From NCBI RefSeq assembly GCF_024178165.1, contig NZ_JAMZIE010000006.1, forward strand, positions 62,001-126,000: DNA of 64,000 nt. Reading direction: 5' to 3'. The position numbers were made by a program, and so were the translations under genes. Positions 34,464 through 43,307 of this stretch are shown one piece after another; positions within the stretch are counted from its first letter, which is position 1, and every line of letters starts with the position of its first letter. The stretch comes from Halohasta salina (GTDB taxonomy: Archaea; Halobacteriota; Halobacteria; Halobacteriales; Haloferacaceae). The notes beneath the pieces were generated by a model. It saw nothing but the letters and a program-made list of their open reading frames with translations. It made no database searches and was not told where the DNA came from.

Positions 34464-35597
34464 ATGGCAAACATGGAAACGGCGACGTTCGAGACCGAAC
34501 TGAGCCTGTTCAAATACGATAATCTGGAACAGCTACCGGCCAGCTATCGGGGGGTGACGGAGGCCGAACGAACCCCGCGGATCGAAGCCGCCCTCGACGA
34601 GTTGGGTGACGACGTGGTAATCCTCGGCCACAACTACCAGCGCCGCGAGATCGTCGAACACGCCGACTTCATCGGTGACTCGTATGCGCTGAGCAAGCAC
34701 GCCGCCGAGGCCGACGCCGAGTACGTCGTCTTCGGCGGGGTGACGTTCATGGCCGAGTCCGCCGACATCATCACCGACGACGACCAGACGGTAATCCTCC
34801 CCTGCATGGAGGCCTCCTGTCCGATGGCGGGGATGGCCGAGGCCCTCCAGGTCGACGCAGCGTGGGAGCAGATCACGGCGGCCGACCCCGACAGCGAGAT
34901 CATCCCGATCACCTACATGAACTCGTATGCCGACCTGAAGGCGTTCTGTGCCGAACAGGGCGGCCTGGTCTGTACCTCCTCGAACGCCCACAAGGCCTTT
35001 GAGTGGGCCTTCGAGCGTGGCGACAAGGTGCTCTTTCTCCCCGACAAACACCTCGGCGAGAATACCGCCCATCGGCTCGGCATGGAGGATTCCATCGCCG
35101 AGTGGAACCCGTGGGACCCCGAGGCCAAGGACGCCGACGAACTCGAAGAAAGCGAAATCGTCCTCTGGGACGGCTACTGTCAGGTCCACGAGCGATTCAC
35201 CGCCGACCACGTCGCCGAGGTCCGCGAGCAACACCCCGAGGCAAACGTGGTCGTCCACCCCGAGTGCCGCCGGGAAGTCGTCGAGGCCGCCGACGTGGTC
35301 GGCTCCACCGCGACGATCACCGAGGTCGTCGAAGAGGCTGACCCCGGCGAGACGTGGGCCATCGGGACCGAAATCCACCTCGCCAAACACCTCGACCGGT
35401 GGCACGACGAGGTTAACGTCGTCCCGCTGTGCGGCGACGCGTGCATGGACTGTGATGCGATGCGACAGATCGACCCCAACTATCTGACGTGGGTGCTCGA
35501 AGAACTCGCCGCGGGCCGTGAACACAACGTGATCGAGGTCGACCCCGAGGAGAAGGAACTCGCCGGCGTCGCCCTCGACAGAATGTTGGAGCTATAG
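34464..35597 (+). CDS. nadA: Quinolinate synthase A
   Basis: Condenses iminoaspartate with dihydroxyacetone phosphate to quinolinate in de novo NAD synthesis; requires a [4Fe-4S] cluster. 377 residues. Family landmarks: GHNYQRREIVEHADFIGDS, and the cluster cysteines in LPCMEASCPMAG (C114 or C119), VVHPECRREV and CGDACMDCDAM. First gene of nadABC; the next ATG begins directly after its stop codon. The N terminus up to about residue 40 is less conserved. Confidence 0.96.
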   Translation: MANMETATFETELSLFKYDNLEQLPASYRGVTEAERTPRIEAALDELGDDVVILGHNYQRREIVEHADFIGDSYALSKHAAEADAEYVVFGGVTFMAESADIITDDDQTVILPCMEASCPMAGMAEALQVDAAWEQITAADPDSEIIPITYMNSYADLKAFCAEQGGLVCTSSNAHKAFEWAFERGDKVLFLPDKHLGENTAHRLGMEDSIAEWNPWDPEAKDADELEESEIVLWDGYCQVHERFTADHVAEVREQHPEANVVVHPECRREVVEAADVVGSTATITEVVEEADPGETWAIGTEIHLAKHLDRWHDEVNVVPLCGDACMDCDAMRQIDPNYLTWVLEELAAGREHNVIEVDPEEKELAGVALDRMLEL

Positions 35598-37139
35598 ATG
35601 TCTGGTGAGTCGACTCCCGACGACGCCGACCCGCGCACAGCCGACGTGCTCGTCGTCGGTTCGGGGATCGCGGGCTGTGCGGCAGCGCTGTCGGCCGCAC
35701 GCGAAGGCGAGGAGGTCCTGCTGGTCACTAAAGCCAGCGAGCCGGACGACGCCTCTTCCGATTGGGCTCAAGGCGGCATCGCGACCACTCGCGGTGATCC
35801 GGAGTCACTTAAAAACGACATCATGGAGGCCAACGCGAACACCGCCGACCCCGAGGCCGTCGACGTGCTGGTCGAGAACGCCGCCCCCGCAGTCCGCGAT
35901 GTGCTCCTCGAAACCCTCGATGTCGACTTCGACACGCTCGGAGCCGACTACGACTTCGCCCAAGAGGCCGCCCACTCCGAGGAGCGCATCCTCCACGTCG
36001 ACGCCTCGACGGGCCAGCACATCCTGCGGCCGTTCCTTGCACATCTCAGCGAGGTCGACAACGTCGAGATCCTCGAAGACACGACCGCCCTCGAACTGAT
36101 CCGCCACGAGGGGCGGGTCCACGGCGCGCTGCTCGATACCGAACCCGACGGCGAACCCGTTTTTGCGGGTACGACGGTCCTCGCCACCGGCGGGATCGGC
36201 GACTGCTTCGCGCAGTCGACCAACCCCGCCGGGTCGACCGGCGACGGGATCGCCATGGCGTTCCTCGCCGGGGCCGCGGTCGACGACATGGAGTACGTGC
36301 AGTTCCATCCGACCGCCGCCGCGGTCGAGGATCCGTTCCTGCTGAGCGAAGCCGTCCGCGGCGAGGGCGCAGTACTCCGAAACGCCGACGGCCGGCGGTT
36401 CATGCCCGACTACCACGACGATGCCGAACTCGCACCCCGCGATGTGGTCGCCCGCGCAGTGCAAGATGAGATCGACACCACCGGCTCGGTCACCCTCGAC
36501 GTCTCGCCACTCGACGACCCGTTCGACGAGGCGTTTCCGAACCTCGCGTCGACCTGCGAGGATCGCGGGGTCGACTGGCAGGACGGGATTCCGGTCGCGC
36601 CCTGTGAGCACTTCCTCTGTGGCGGCATCGCCGTCGACGGCCACGGCCGAGCCACCCTCGACCGGCTCTACGCCGTCGGCGAGTGTGCCCGGACTGGGGT
36701 CCACGGAGCCAACCGACTGGCCTCGACCAGCCTTCTCGAAGGCCTCGTCTGGGGGCTTCGGGCCGGTGAGGACGCCGCCGGCTTCGATGCCGCGCCCATC
36801 GAGGTTCAGCGACTGCGGAACAGCGACCCCGCCCTCCCTGACCGGTTCGCCGCCGAGAAGTTCCACCGCCTGCGGTCGATCACGACCGAGGAACTCGGCT
36901 TGCGGCGAACAACCGACGGGATCGTTACTGCCAGCGGGGTGCTCCGTCGACTCAAAGGAGAGGTCGACGCTTACACGCGCACGCGGACCTCACGGAGCCT
37001 CTACGAACTCCGCAACGCGACGGTCGTCGCCATCCTGATCGCCAACGCCGCCGCGGACAACGACGAGAGCGTCGGCTGCCACTACCTCGCCGAAAGCGAC
37101 GCCGAGCAGCCCGCCACCGTCGGGACGGAGCCCGAATGA
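35598..37139 (+). CDS. nadB: L-aspartate oxidase
   Basis: FAD enzyme that oxidises L-aspartate to iminoaspartate, the substrate of NadA. 513 residues. The dinucleotide-binding loop VVGSGIAGCAAALSA is near the N terminus. SSDWAQGGIA is the conserved flavin/substrate loop. ATGGIGDCFAQSTNPAGSTGDGIAMA and YAVGECARTGVHGANRLASTSL match the succinate dehydrogenase/NadB family. It sits between nadA and nadC, adjoining nadA without spacer and overlapping nadC by 4 bases. Confidence 0.96.
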   Translation: MSGESTPDDADPRTADVLVVGSGIAGCAAALSAAREGEEVLLVTKASEPDDASSDWAQGGIATTRGDPESLKNDIMEANANTADPEAVDVLVENAAPAVRDVLLETLDVDFDTLGADYDFAQEAAHSEERILHVDASTGQHILRPFLAHLSEVDNVEILEDTTALELIRHEGRVHGALLDTEPDGEPVFAGTTVLATGGIGDCFAQSTNPAGSTGDGIAMAFLAGAAVDDMEYVQFHPTAAAVEDPFLLSEAVRGEGAVLRNADGRRFMPDYHDDAELAPRDVVARAVQDEIDTTGSVTLDVSPLDDPFDEAFPNLASTCEDRGVDWQDGIPVAPCEHFLCGGIAVDGHGRATLDRLYAVGECARTGVHGANRLASTSLLEGLVWGLRAGEDAAGFDAAPIEVQRLRNSDPALPDRFAAEKFHRLRSITTEELGLRRTTDGIVTASGVLRRLKGEVDAYTRTRTSRSLYELRNATVVAILIANAAADNDESVGCHYLAESDAEQPATVGTEPE

Positions 37140-37972
37140 TGCTCACCGGCGAGCAGATCGACCGCTGGCTCCGCGAGGACATCGGCCACCACGACGTGAC
37201 GAACAACGTGCCCGGCGAGACGACCGGTCGACTCGTCGCCAAAGAGGCCGGGACGGCTGCGGGAATCGAGGCCGCAGCGGCGGTCTTCGAGCATCTCGGT
37301 GTCGACGCCGAGATCGCAGTCACAGACGGCAAGTCGGTCGGCGCTGGCGAGGCCGTCCTCAGGACGACCGGTCCGGCCCGCGAAACGCTCCGCGCCGAGC
37401 GTGTCGCGGTCAACCTCGCCGGCCACGCCTCCGGGATTGCGACGAAGACACGGCGGGCCGTCGACTGCGCCCAGGCGGTCGACGACTCGGTCCGGATCGC
37501 AGGCACGCGCAAGACGACACCCGGGCTTCGAGGGATCGAAAAGCGCGCGATCGTCGCCGGCGGCGGCGATAGCCACCGGCTGGATCTCTCACACATGGTG
37601 CTGATCAAGGACAACCACATCGCCGAACTCGGTCTCGAATCCGCCGTCGAGCAGTTCCGCGAGCGGGTTTCGTTCGCCACGAAGATCGAGGTCGAGGCCG
37701 AATCCGAGGCGGAGGCCCGGCGGGCGATCGCGGCCGGCGCGGACATCGTCCTGCTCGACAACTTCGCGCCGGCGGGGCTCCGCGAGACAGTCGACGCCCT
37801 CGCCGATCCGATCGCTGCCGCCGACCGCGAGGTACTCCTCGAAGCCAGCGGCGGGATCGCTCTCGATTCGGTCGCCGACTACGCCGTAACCGGCGTCGAC
37901 ATCGTCTCGATGGGCTCGCTGACCCACTCCGCCGAGAGCCTCGACTACTCGTTTCGCACTGGCAGCGAGTAA
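37136..37972 (+). CDS. nadC: Nicotinate-nucleotide diphosphorylase (carboxylating)
   Basis: Converts quinolinate and PRPP to nicotinate mononucleotide, the third step of de novo NAD synthesis. 278 residues, the usual length. The active-site segments are present: RKTTPGLRGIEKRAIVAGGG, HRLDLSHMVLIKDNH, and the phosphate-binding end ASGGIALDSVADYAVTGVDIVSMG. The ATG overlaps the nadB stop (ATGA). Confidence 0.97.
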   Translation: MMLTGEQIDRWLREDIGHHDVTNNVPGETTGRLVAKEAGTAAGIEAAAAVFEHLGVDAEIAVTDGKSVGAGEAVLRTTGPARETLRAERVAVNLAGHASGIATKTRRAVDCAQAVDDSVRIAGTRKTTPGLRGIEKRAIVAGGGDSHRLDLSHMVLIKDNHIAELGLESAVEQFRERVSFATKIEVEAESEAEARRAIAAGADIVLLDNFAPAGLRETVDALADPIAAADREVLLEASGGIALDSVADYAVTGVDIVSMGSLTHSAESLDYSFRTGSE

Positions 37973-38006
37973 CAGCCTCTACCGGGGGTGTCGCGCGCGA
38001 ACCCCG

Positions 38007-38741
38007 TTAGATCATCTCGTCGACGTCGTCGTAGCGGGTGACGTCGACGCCATCCTCGGTGACGACCGCGACGTTGATCCCGTTGCCGGAGGCGAGGTCA
38101 CGCTCGATGGCTGTCTTGATCGCGTTGCCTGCGATGGTTTCGGCCTCCTCGATGGACAGCCCCTCCTCGTACTGCTGTTCGAGCACGCCGAGGGCGAACT
38201 GGCTACCGGAGCCCGTGACGGTGTAATCCTCCTCGGTGGTGCCGCCCAGCGCGTCGATGGAGTAGATGTGGGGTCCCTCCTCGTCGACGCCGCCCAGGAT
38301 CGGGCTGACGATCAAGAAGGCACCAGAGCGGAGGAAGTTGCCCGTCAGCGTCGACAGCGCCTGCATGCTCATGTCCTCGCCGCGGCGGGCCTCGTACAGT
38401 CGGACCTCCGCTTTCAGCGAGGAGATGAGGTTCTGGGCCGCCGACACCGAGCCCGCGATTGTGAGCGCGCCCGTGGGGTGGATCTCCTCGACCTTCTGGA
38501 CGTCCTTGCTGGAGACCATGTAGCCCATGCTCGCGCGCATGTCGGTCGCCAAGACGACGCCGTCTTCCGTCTTGAGGCCGACGGTTGTCGTCCCCGTCTT
38601 CATCGTCGCGTCCTCGGCGTCACCCGCGCTGTGCTGGCCCTGTTGACCGGAGAAATCGCCGATCTCCGGCCCGAAAACGTCTGCGTTGTTGCCTTCGAGC
38701 TGACCCAACTCGCCGGGAGAACCGCCTGTCGGAGTTCGCAT
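38007..38741 (-). CDS. psmB: Proteasome beta subunit
   Basis: Proteolytic subunit of the archaeal 20S proteasome. 244 residues including a 50-residue propeptide removed at Gly50|Thr51. The mature chain starts TTTVGLKTED, and its catalytic Thr1, Asp17 (TDM) and Lys33 (VQK) fall at the canonical spacing. The Ser-Gly-Ser segment GSGSQFALGVLE is the conserved Asp/Ser region. The long propeptide is usual for haloarchaeal beta subunits. TTTATC at 38766-38771 lies 27 bases from the ATG. Confidence 0.96.
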   Translation of the reverse strand: MRTPTGGSPGELGQLEGNNADVFGPEIGDFSGQQGQHSAGDAEDATMKTGTTTVGLKTEDGVVLATDMRASMGYMVSSKDVQKVEEIHPTGALTIAGSVSAAQNLISSLKAEVRLYEARRGEDMSMQALSTLTGNFLRSGAFLIVSPILGGVDEEGPHIYSIDALGGTTEEDYTVTGSGSQFALGVLEQQYEEGLSIEEAETIAGNAIKTAIERDLASGNGINVAVVTEDGVDVTRYDDVDEMI

Positions 38742-38765
38742 TGTCTCCCGTTACGCTGGAGCGGT

Positions 38766-38771
38766 GATAAA
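38766..38771 (-). promoter_or_regulatory. TATA box of psmB
   Basis: TTTATC on the minus strand, about 27 bases before the ATG at 38741; leaderless geometry. Confidence 0.55.
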
Positions 38772-38845
38772 TGCAACCCTTCGGCAACCCTCGCCGGAAT
38801 CCCCTCCGGGAAACTATCAATACAGTCACCAATCACAGTGGTCGC

Positions 38846-39367
38846 ATGCGGAAGACCAACGTGTCGACGCTGGCGTGGACGAGACAGGACTTGGGTGGTA
38901 TGGATATCCGGCGCAAGCAGCTGGGCGAGGCCGTCGACGCCGAGGAACTCGGCTGTAGCCTCTACGAACTCCCTACCGGCGAGCGCGCGTGGCCCTACCA
39001 CTACCACACCGCCAACGAGGAGGCGCTGTTCGTGCTGGCCGGCTCCGGAACGCTCCGGGCAGACGGCGAGATGCACGAGCTACGAGAGGGCGACTACGTC
39101 ACGTTTCCGGCCGACGAGTCGGGAGCCCACCGCGTGATCAACGATTCCGAGGGGGCGCTCCGCTATCTCGTCGTCTCGACGATGATCGAGCCCGACGTGA
39201 CGGTCTACCCGGACTCCGAGAAGTTCGGCGTCTACGTCGGCTCGCCGCCCGGCGGCCGCGAGGTGCGCAGTCTGGAGGGCTACTACAGACAGGACGACGC
39301 GGTCGACTACTGGGTCGACGAGACCACCTCGACCGACGGGAGTGCCGGCGCGGGCGGTCAAGATTAA
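38846..39367 (+). CDS. Single-domain cupin protein
   Basis: 173-residue cupin. The metal-binding motif 1 (YHYHTANEEALFVLAGSG) and motif 2 (GDYVTFPADESGAHRV) give the H-x-H-x(4)-E ... H ligand set around residues 52-105. It may be a metal-dependent isomerase, a dioxygenase or a ligand-binding protein; the family does not decide. The ATG at 38846 is preferred over 38771 because the earlier one lies inside the psmB promoter. It ends 25 bases before the MBF1-like gene. Confidence 0.85.
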   Translation: MRKTNVSTLAWTRQDLGGMDIRRKQLGEAVDAEELGCSLYELPTGERAWPYHYHTANEEALFVLAGSGTLRADGEMHELREGDYVTFPADESGAHRVINDSEGALRYLVVSTMIEPDVTVYPDSEKFGVYVGSPPGGREVRSLEGYYRQDDAVDYWVDETTSTDGSAGAGGQD

Positions 39368-39370
39368 ACA
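39362..39370 (+). promoter_or_regulatory. TATA box of MBF1-like gene, overlapping cupin 3' end
   Basis: GATTAAACA centred 27 bases before the ATG at 39393. The promoter overlaps the last codons of the cupin gene. Confidence 0.5.
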
Positions 39371-39392
39371 CCCCACGGTCCAAGCTAGCGGT

Positions 39393-39938
39393 ATGGCGAA
39401 ATACTCGACCGGGGGCGGCGGCGGGAGCGACGACGGCGACGCCTGCGAACTCTGTGGGGCCGCAAGCAGCCGGCTCAGCAAGGCCAACGTGGCCGGCGCG
39501 GAACTGCTCGTCTGTCCGGACTGCTCGCCGCACGACGACAGCCGGCGCGAGTCGGGACGGCAGGGGAGTTCGAGCGGCAGCGACAGCAGCAGTAGCGGCA
39601 GTAGCAGCAGCGAGAGCCCTGCCGACCGAAAGAAACGGGCGGCGCAAAAACAGGCCGAGATCTACGACGCCCAGAAGGGCGATTCCTCCCACTGGGAACA
39701 GGAGGGCACGAACTACGAGCGCGACCGGCTGCCGTACCTCGTCACCGACTACGACGAGCGCGTCGAGACTGCCCGACAGGACGCCGGACTGACGGTCGAC
39801 GAACTGGCCGAGGCCCTCGATGTCGACGCCGAGACGTATCTCGCAGTCGAACAGGGCCGGGCCGCCCGCGCTGGCGTCGGCGGCTCGGTCGTCCGCGAGA
39901 TCGAGTCCGAACTGGGGATCGAACTGGTCGACGAGTGA
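39393..39938 (+). CDS. Multiprotein bridging factor 1 (MBF1)-like protein
   Basis: 181-residue archaeal MBF1 homologue. An N-terminal zinc ribbon (CELC ... CPDC, about residues 17-45) is followed by a Ser/Gly-rich linker, a conserved basic block (DRKKRAAQKQ) and a C-terminal Cro-type helix-turn-helix (RQDAGLTVDELAEALDVDAETY). In archaea MBF1 associates with ribosomes or transcription rather than acting as a classical coactivator. The start is fixed by the leaderless TATA box. Confidence 0.88.
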   Translation: MAKYSTGGGGGSDDGDACELCGAASSRLSKANVAGAELLVCPDCSPHDDSRRESGRQGSSSGSDSSSSGSSSSESPADRKKRAAQKQAEIYDAQKGDSSHWEQEGTNYERDRLPYLVTDYDERVETARQDAGLTVDELAEALDVDAETYLAVEQGRAARAGVGGSVVREIESELGIELVDE

Positions 39939-39984
39939 GCCCGACTCGGCAGCTACAAGGCTGCCGCGTGCCGAGGAGCGGTCG

Positions 39985-40962
39985 ATGATCGGCAAGCTCG
40001 ATCCGGAGACGCTGCGGACGATCGTCGACCGGACCGGCGCGTCGAACCCGGCGCTTGTGACCGGCGCGGCATACGGCGAGGACGCCGCGGCGATCGACCT
40101 CGGCGAGGAGACGCTGGTCGTGAGTTCCGATCCGATCTCGCTGGCCGCCGAGGCCGCCGGCACCCTCGGGGTCAACGTCGCCTGCAACGACATCGCCGCC
40201 GCGGGCGCGGACCCGGAGTTCCTGACGAACGTCGTCTTTCTCCCCGACGAGGATCCCGAGACCGTCGCCACGCTCACAGACCAGCTCGACACCGCCGCGG
40301 ACGAGCTCGGGGTGACGATCGTCGGCGGCCACACCGAGTACGTCCCGGCGCTCTCCCGGCCGCTGCTCAGCCTGACGGCCTTCGGTCGCACCGACCGCCA
40401 CGTCCCGACCGGCGGTGCGGAACCGGGCGACAAACTCCTCCTCACGAAGGGAGCGGCGATCGAGGCCACCGGCATCATCGCCACGGATTTCGCCGAGGAT
40501 CTCCGCGCCGCCAGCGTCGACGACGCCACCATCGAGCGGGCCGCCGGCTTCTTCGATGAGATCAGCATCCTCGAGGATTCGCGGGCGATCCGCGAGATCG
40601 CCACCGGGATGCACGACCCGACCGAGGGCGGCGTCGTCACCGGATTGGTCGAACTGGCCGCGGCCGCCGGCGTCGACGCCGTCGTCGACCGCGCGGCGGT
40701 GCCGGTTCGCTCCGAGACTGCCGCCGTCTGCGAGGCGATGGGGGTCGACCCACTGCGCGTGTTCGGCTCGGGAGCGCTGCTCGCGGCGGTCCCCGCGGGC
40801 GAGGCCGAAGCGGCCCGCTCGCGGCTGGCCGATAGAGGGATCGAGGGCGCCGTCATCGGCGAACTCACCGCCCCCGCCGACCCTCAGCAGGGGGCGCTGG
40901 TCCTCGACGGCGAGCGGATCGTCGACGGCGGGCGCGACGAGCTGTATCCCTTCTGGGAATGA
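39985..40962 (+). CDS. AIR synthase-related protein (HypE/ThiL-like fold)
   Basis: 325-residue ATP-dependent enzyme of the PurM/HypE/SelD/ThiL superfamily. AIRS domain: YGEDAAAIDLGEETLVVSSDPIS and GVNVACNDIAAAGADPEFL (about 27-85). AIRS_C domain after residue 150: MHDPTEGGVVTGLVELA. The closest pattern is HypE, but the C terminus ends LYPFWE and lacks the terminal cysteine that carries thiocarboxamide in hydrogenase maturation. No hyp genes are nearby. A true HypE role is therefore unlikely; the substrate is unknown. GGAG ten bases before the ATG supports the start. Confidence 0.82.
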   Translation: MIGKLDPETLRTIVDRTGASNPALVTGAAYGEDAAAIDLGEETLVVSSDPISLAAEAAGTLGVNVACNDIAAAGADPEFLTNVVFLPDEDPETVATLTDQLDTAADELGVTIVGGHTEYVPALSRPLLSLTAFGRTDRHVPTGGAEPGDKLLLTKGAAIEATGIIATDFAEDLRAASVDDATIERAAGFFDEISILEDSRAIREIATGMHDPTEGGVVTGLVELAAAAGVDAVVDRAAVPVRSETAAVCEAMGVDPLRVFGSGALLAAVPAGEAEAARSRLADRGIEGAVIGELTAPADPQQGALVLDGERIVDGGRDELYPFWE

Positions 40963-41033
40963 CACTCACCGCATTCGTGGTTCGGGGGCCTGACTATCCG
41001 GAGATTTAGGGCACCTGTGGTGGTGTTCGGTGT

Positions 41034-41414
41034 GTGGCCCTCCAGTACACCGACCGGGATGTCGGCCATCTGCTCGGCGCATGGTTCGTGCTCGTCGGCC
41101 TGCTGGCCGTCTCGACGGCGCGGCCGAGCTACAGTCCGATCCTCGCAGCGGGCGTCGACTCGGCACTCTTTATTGGATTGCTCGCTCTCGTCGTCGGCGG
41201 TGCCGCCAGCAGCCGGTACTGTGATCTCGTCCTCGGCGTCCCGATGAGCGTCTGCGGCGGGCTGGTCGTCTGGTCGACCTGCCGGCGGCTCCTCGACGGT
41301 GCGGTTCCGGTGACCGAACGCAGCCTCCTCCTCGCCGCCGGCCTCGTCGTCCTCGGGAGCCTGTTCGTCCGCGAAGGGGTGTTGATCGCCCGGGGTCGAC
41401 GCCACTGCGGCTGA
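41034..41414 (+). CDS. Small membrane protein, unknown function
   Basis: 126 residues from a GTG start, with four hydrophobic segments at about 12-28, 43-60, 65-80 and 98-115. I do not recognise a family. A TATA-like GATTTAGG at 41002-41009 about 30 bases upstream supports the GTG. The long minus-strand reading across the same bases is basic and rejected. Located between the AIR-synthase-like gene and a TauE/SafE exporter. Confidence 0.6.
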   Translation: MALQYTDRDVGHLLGAWFVLVGLLAVSTARPSYSPILAAGVDSALFIGLLALVVGGAASSRYCDLVLGVPMSVCGGLVVWSTCRRLLDGAVPVTERSLLLAAGLVVLGSLFVREGVLIARGRRHCG

Positions 41415-41490
41415 TCGCCCGCGGTCGACGCCGACAGCGTGGGAGTGCTGTCTCCCGCGATGTGCAGCCTCCACGCACGACGGAGCGCCC

Positions 41491-41497
41491 TTTATAA
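41491..41497 (+). promoter_or_regulatory. TATA box of TauE/SafE gene
   Basis: TTTATAA, a near-consensus haloarchaeal TATA box, about 36 bases before the ATG at 41530. It predicts a short leader of about nine bases. Confidence 0.55.
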
Positions 41498-41529
41498 GCG
41501 GTCTCCGATGTTATTGAGGCAGAGTATCG

Positions 41530-42309
41530 ATGACCGTCCTCCTGTCAGTCGAGTTTCTCGGACTGTTCGCCCTGATCGTCGTCGTCTCCGGGGCGGTCAA
41601 CGGGCTCTCTGGGTTCGGGTTCGCGGTCGTCGGCACGATGGCGCTGGCGACGGTCGTCGACCCGGCGATGGCGGTCGTATTGATGATCATCCCGATGGTG
41701 GCTGCGAACGCCATGCTCGTGGGCGAACTGTCGGCCGACGAACTGCGTACCTGCGGACGACGGTTCGGTCCGCTGGTGGCCTCGGCGCTCGTCGGCACCG
41801 TCGTCGGGATGATCGTCCTCGACGCGCTGCCGGATCGGCCGCTCCGGATCGGCCTCGGACTAATCACGTTGGGGTTCGTGGCGAGCCAACAGCGGGCGGT
41901 GCTGCTACCGCATATCGGAACTGGCGGGTCGACGCTCGACGGTCGACCGGCGCAGATCGCCGTCGGCTCGGTTTCGGGGGTCCTGTTCGGCGCGACAAAC
42001 GTCGGGGTCCAGCTCGTCGCCTATCTGCGGAGCCGAGACCTCTCCCACGGCCTCTTCGTCGGCGTCGTGGCGCTGGTGTTTCTCGGGATCAACGTGCTCC
42101 GCGTGGGGGCGGCGGGGGTCTTGGACCTCTACCCCTCGCTGACAGTGGTGGGGATCTCGGTGCTGGCGTCGGTCCCGGCAGTCGGCGGGGTCGCCATCGG
42201 GAGCCGCCTTCGGAGTCGGGTGACCACGCCCGTCCGCCGCCGTGTCGTCCTCGGGCTGCTGACGGTGATCGGCCTGCGACTCGTCCTCGGCGGCCTCGGG
42301 ATCGCCTGA
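41530..42309 (+). CDS. TauE/SafE family membrane transporter
   Basis: 259-residue polytopic protein with seven or eight hydrophobic helices in the two-repeat pattern of the TauE/SafE family, linked to efflux of sulfite, sulfoacetate or other organosulfur anions. SGAVNGLSGFGFAVVG in the first helix and SGVLFGATNVGVQLVAY at the start of the second repeat are family-typical. It stands alone with its own promoter, so the substrate cannot be deduced from neighbours. Confidence 0.88.
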   Translation: MTVLLSVEFLGLFALIVVVSGAVNGLSGFGFAVVGTMALATVVDPAMAVVLMIIPMVAANAMLVGELSADELRTCGRRFGPLVASALVGTVVGMIVLDALPDRPLRIGLGLITLGFVASQQRAVLLPHIGTGGSTLDGRPAQIAVGSVSGVLFGATNVGVQLVAYLRSRDLSHGLFVGVVALVFLGINVLRVGAAGVLDLYPSLTVVGISVLASVPAVGGVAIGSRLRSRVTTPVRRRVVLGLLTVIGLRLVLGGLGIA

Positions 42310-42350
42310 CTCGTCGACACCGATTTCACTGCGCCGCACATTCGGTCGGT

Positions 42351-42872
42351 ATGGATACCGACTACGAGGCGGTCGTCTACGATCTCGACGGGACGCTGGT
42401 CCACCTCGCCGTCGACTGGGCGGTCGTCGCCACCGACGTCATCGAAGTCTACGACGAGGCAGGTGTCGACGCTCGCGGCGCGGACCTCTGGGGCCTCATG
42501 GAACGGGCCGACGATCACGGGATCGCCAGCGAGGTCGAGGCGGCGATCAGCGAGCACGAACACGCCGGTGCACACGATTCGCGCCGCCTCCCGCTGGCCG
42601 ACGAACTGCTCGACCGGTCGGTGCCGGTCGGGGTCTGCTCGCTCAACTGCGAACGCGCCTGCCGGATCGCCCTCGATAGCCACGATCTGGCGGCCGCCAT
42701 CGAGGCAGTCGTCGGCCGGGACTCGGTCGACACCCACAAACCGGACCCCGAACCCCTGCTGGCAACGGTCTCCCAACTCGGTGTCGAGCCCAGCGAGGCG
42801 GTCTTCGTCGGCGACTCGCCGCGCGACGGCACGACCGCCGAGCGTGCGGGCGTCGACTTCAGACGCGTCTGA
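42351..42872 (+). CDS. HAD superfamily phosphatase
   Basis: 173-residue HAD hydrolase. Motif I is YDLDGTLVH near residue 10 (nucleophile and acid Asp), motif II Ser is in VGVCSLN, motif III Lys in THKPDPEPLL and motif IV in VFVGDSPRDG. A small helical cap lies between motifs I and II, as in phosphoglycolate-phosphatase-like members. The ATG at 42351 starts right at the fold; the long open frame upstream in the same phase is an arginine-rich shadow of the TauE gene. Confidence 0.88.
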   Translation: MDTDYEAVVYDLDGTLVHLAVDWAVVATDVIEVYDEAGVDARGADLWGLMERADDHGIASEVEAAISEHEHAGAHDSRRLPLADELLDRSVPVGVCSLNCERACRIALDSHDLAAAIEAVVGRDSVDTHKPDPEPLLATVSQLGVEPSEAVFVGDSPRDGTTAERAGVDFRRV

Positions 42873-42955
42873 GACACGGATCGGAACGGTCCGACGGCAG
42901 CATCGCTTGATGAGTAGGCGTCGACTACCGGGAGCCGAATCGGCGTAGGGACCGG

Positions 42956-43225
42956 CTACTCGGACTGCGTCGACGGTTCGTCGGTCTCCTCGTCGTCGCG
43001 TTTGTACTTGGCATACGCAAAGACCGAGACGGCGGTCAGAAACCAGATCGGCGCGCCGACGCGGACCGCGAAGCTCACGCGTGCGCCCCACGTCGGCAAC
43101 TCGACCAACACCGACAGGACGGCGACGATCGGCGCACCGACGAGGATGGTGACGACGAAGGTGACCTGCATCACCCAGCCGAAGTCGACGCCCTCCGGGT
43201 CGGTCGTGTCGACGAGATCTGCCAC
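42956..43225 (-). CDS. Small two-helix membrane protein (possibly DUF5822)
   Basis: 89-residue acidic protein with hydrophobic segments at about 17-42 and 51-71 and a charged C-terminal tail. The opening TTDPEGVDFGWVMQVTF resembles what I recall of a haloarchaeal-only family (DUF5822), but this is from memory and uncertain. Function unknown. Divergent from panB. Confidence 0.68.
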   Translation of the reverse strand: MADLVDTTDPEGVDFGWVMQVTFVVTILVGAPIVAVLSVLVELPTWGARVSFAVRVGAPIWFLTAVSVFAYAKYKRDDEETDEPSTQSE

Positions 43226-43275
43226 AGGCGGACCTCACGCTACGACTACTATTGTGTGGCGGTTCGGTATCGAAC

Positions 43276-43283
43276 TATTTTAT
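43276..43283 (+). promoter_or_regulatory. TATA box of panB
   Basis: TATTTTAT centred 28 bases before the ATG at 43308; leaderless geometry decides the start over an in-frame codon 306 bases upstream. Confidence 0.6.
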
Positions 43284-43307
43284 CGACCCCGAACCATACG
43301 ACCGGCT

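Noticed and set aside
40884-41474. 196-residue minus-strand frame opposite the small membrane protein
   Set aside because: Histidine- and arginine-rich shadow; the plus strand gives four regular membrane helices and a TATA box.
41439-42350. N-terminal extension of the HAD phosphatase frame
   Set aside because: Shadow of the TauE/SafE gene; the HAD fold starts exactly at the ATG at 42351.
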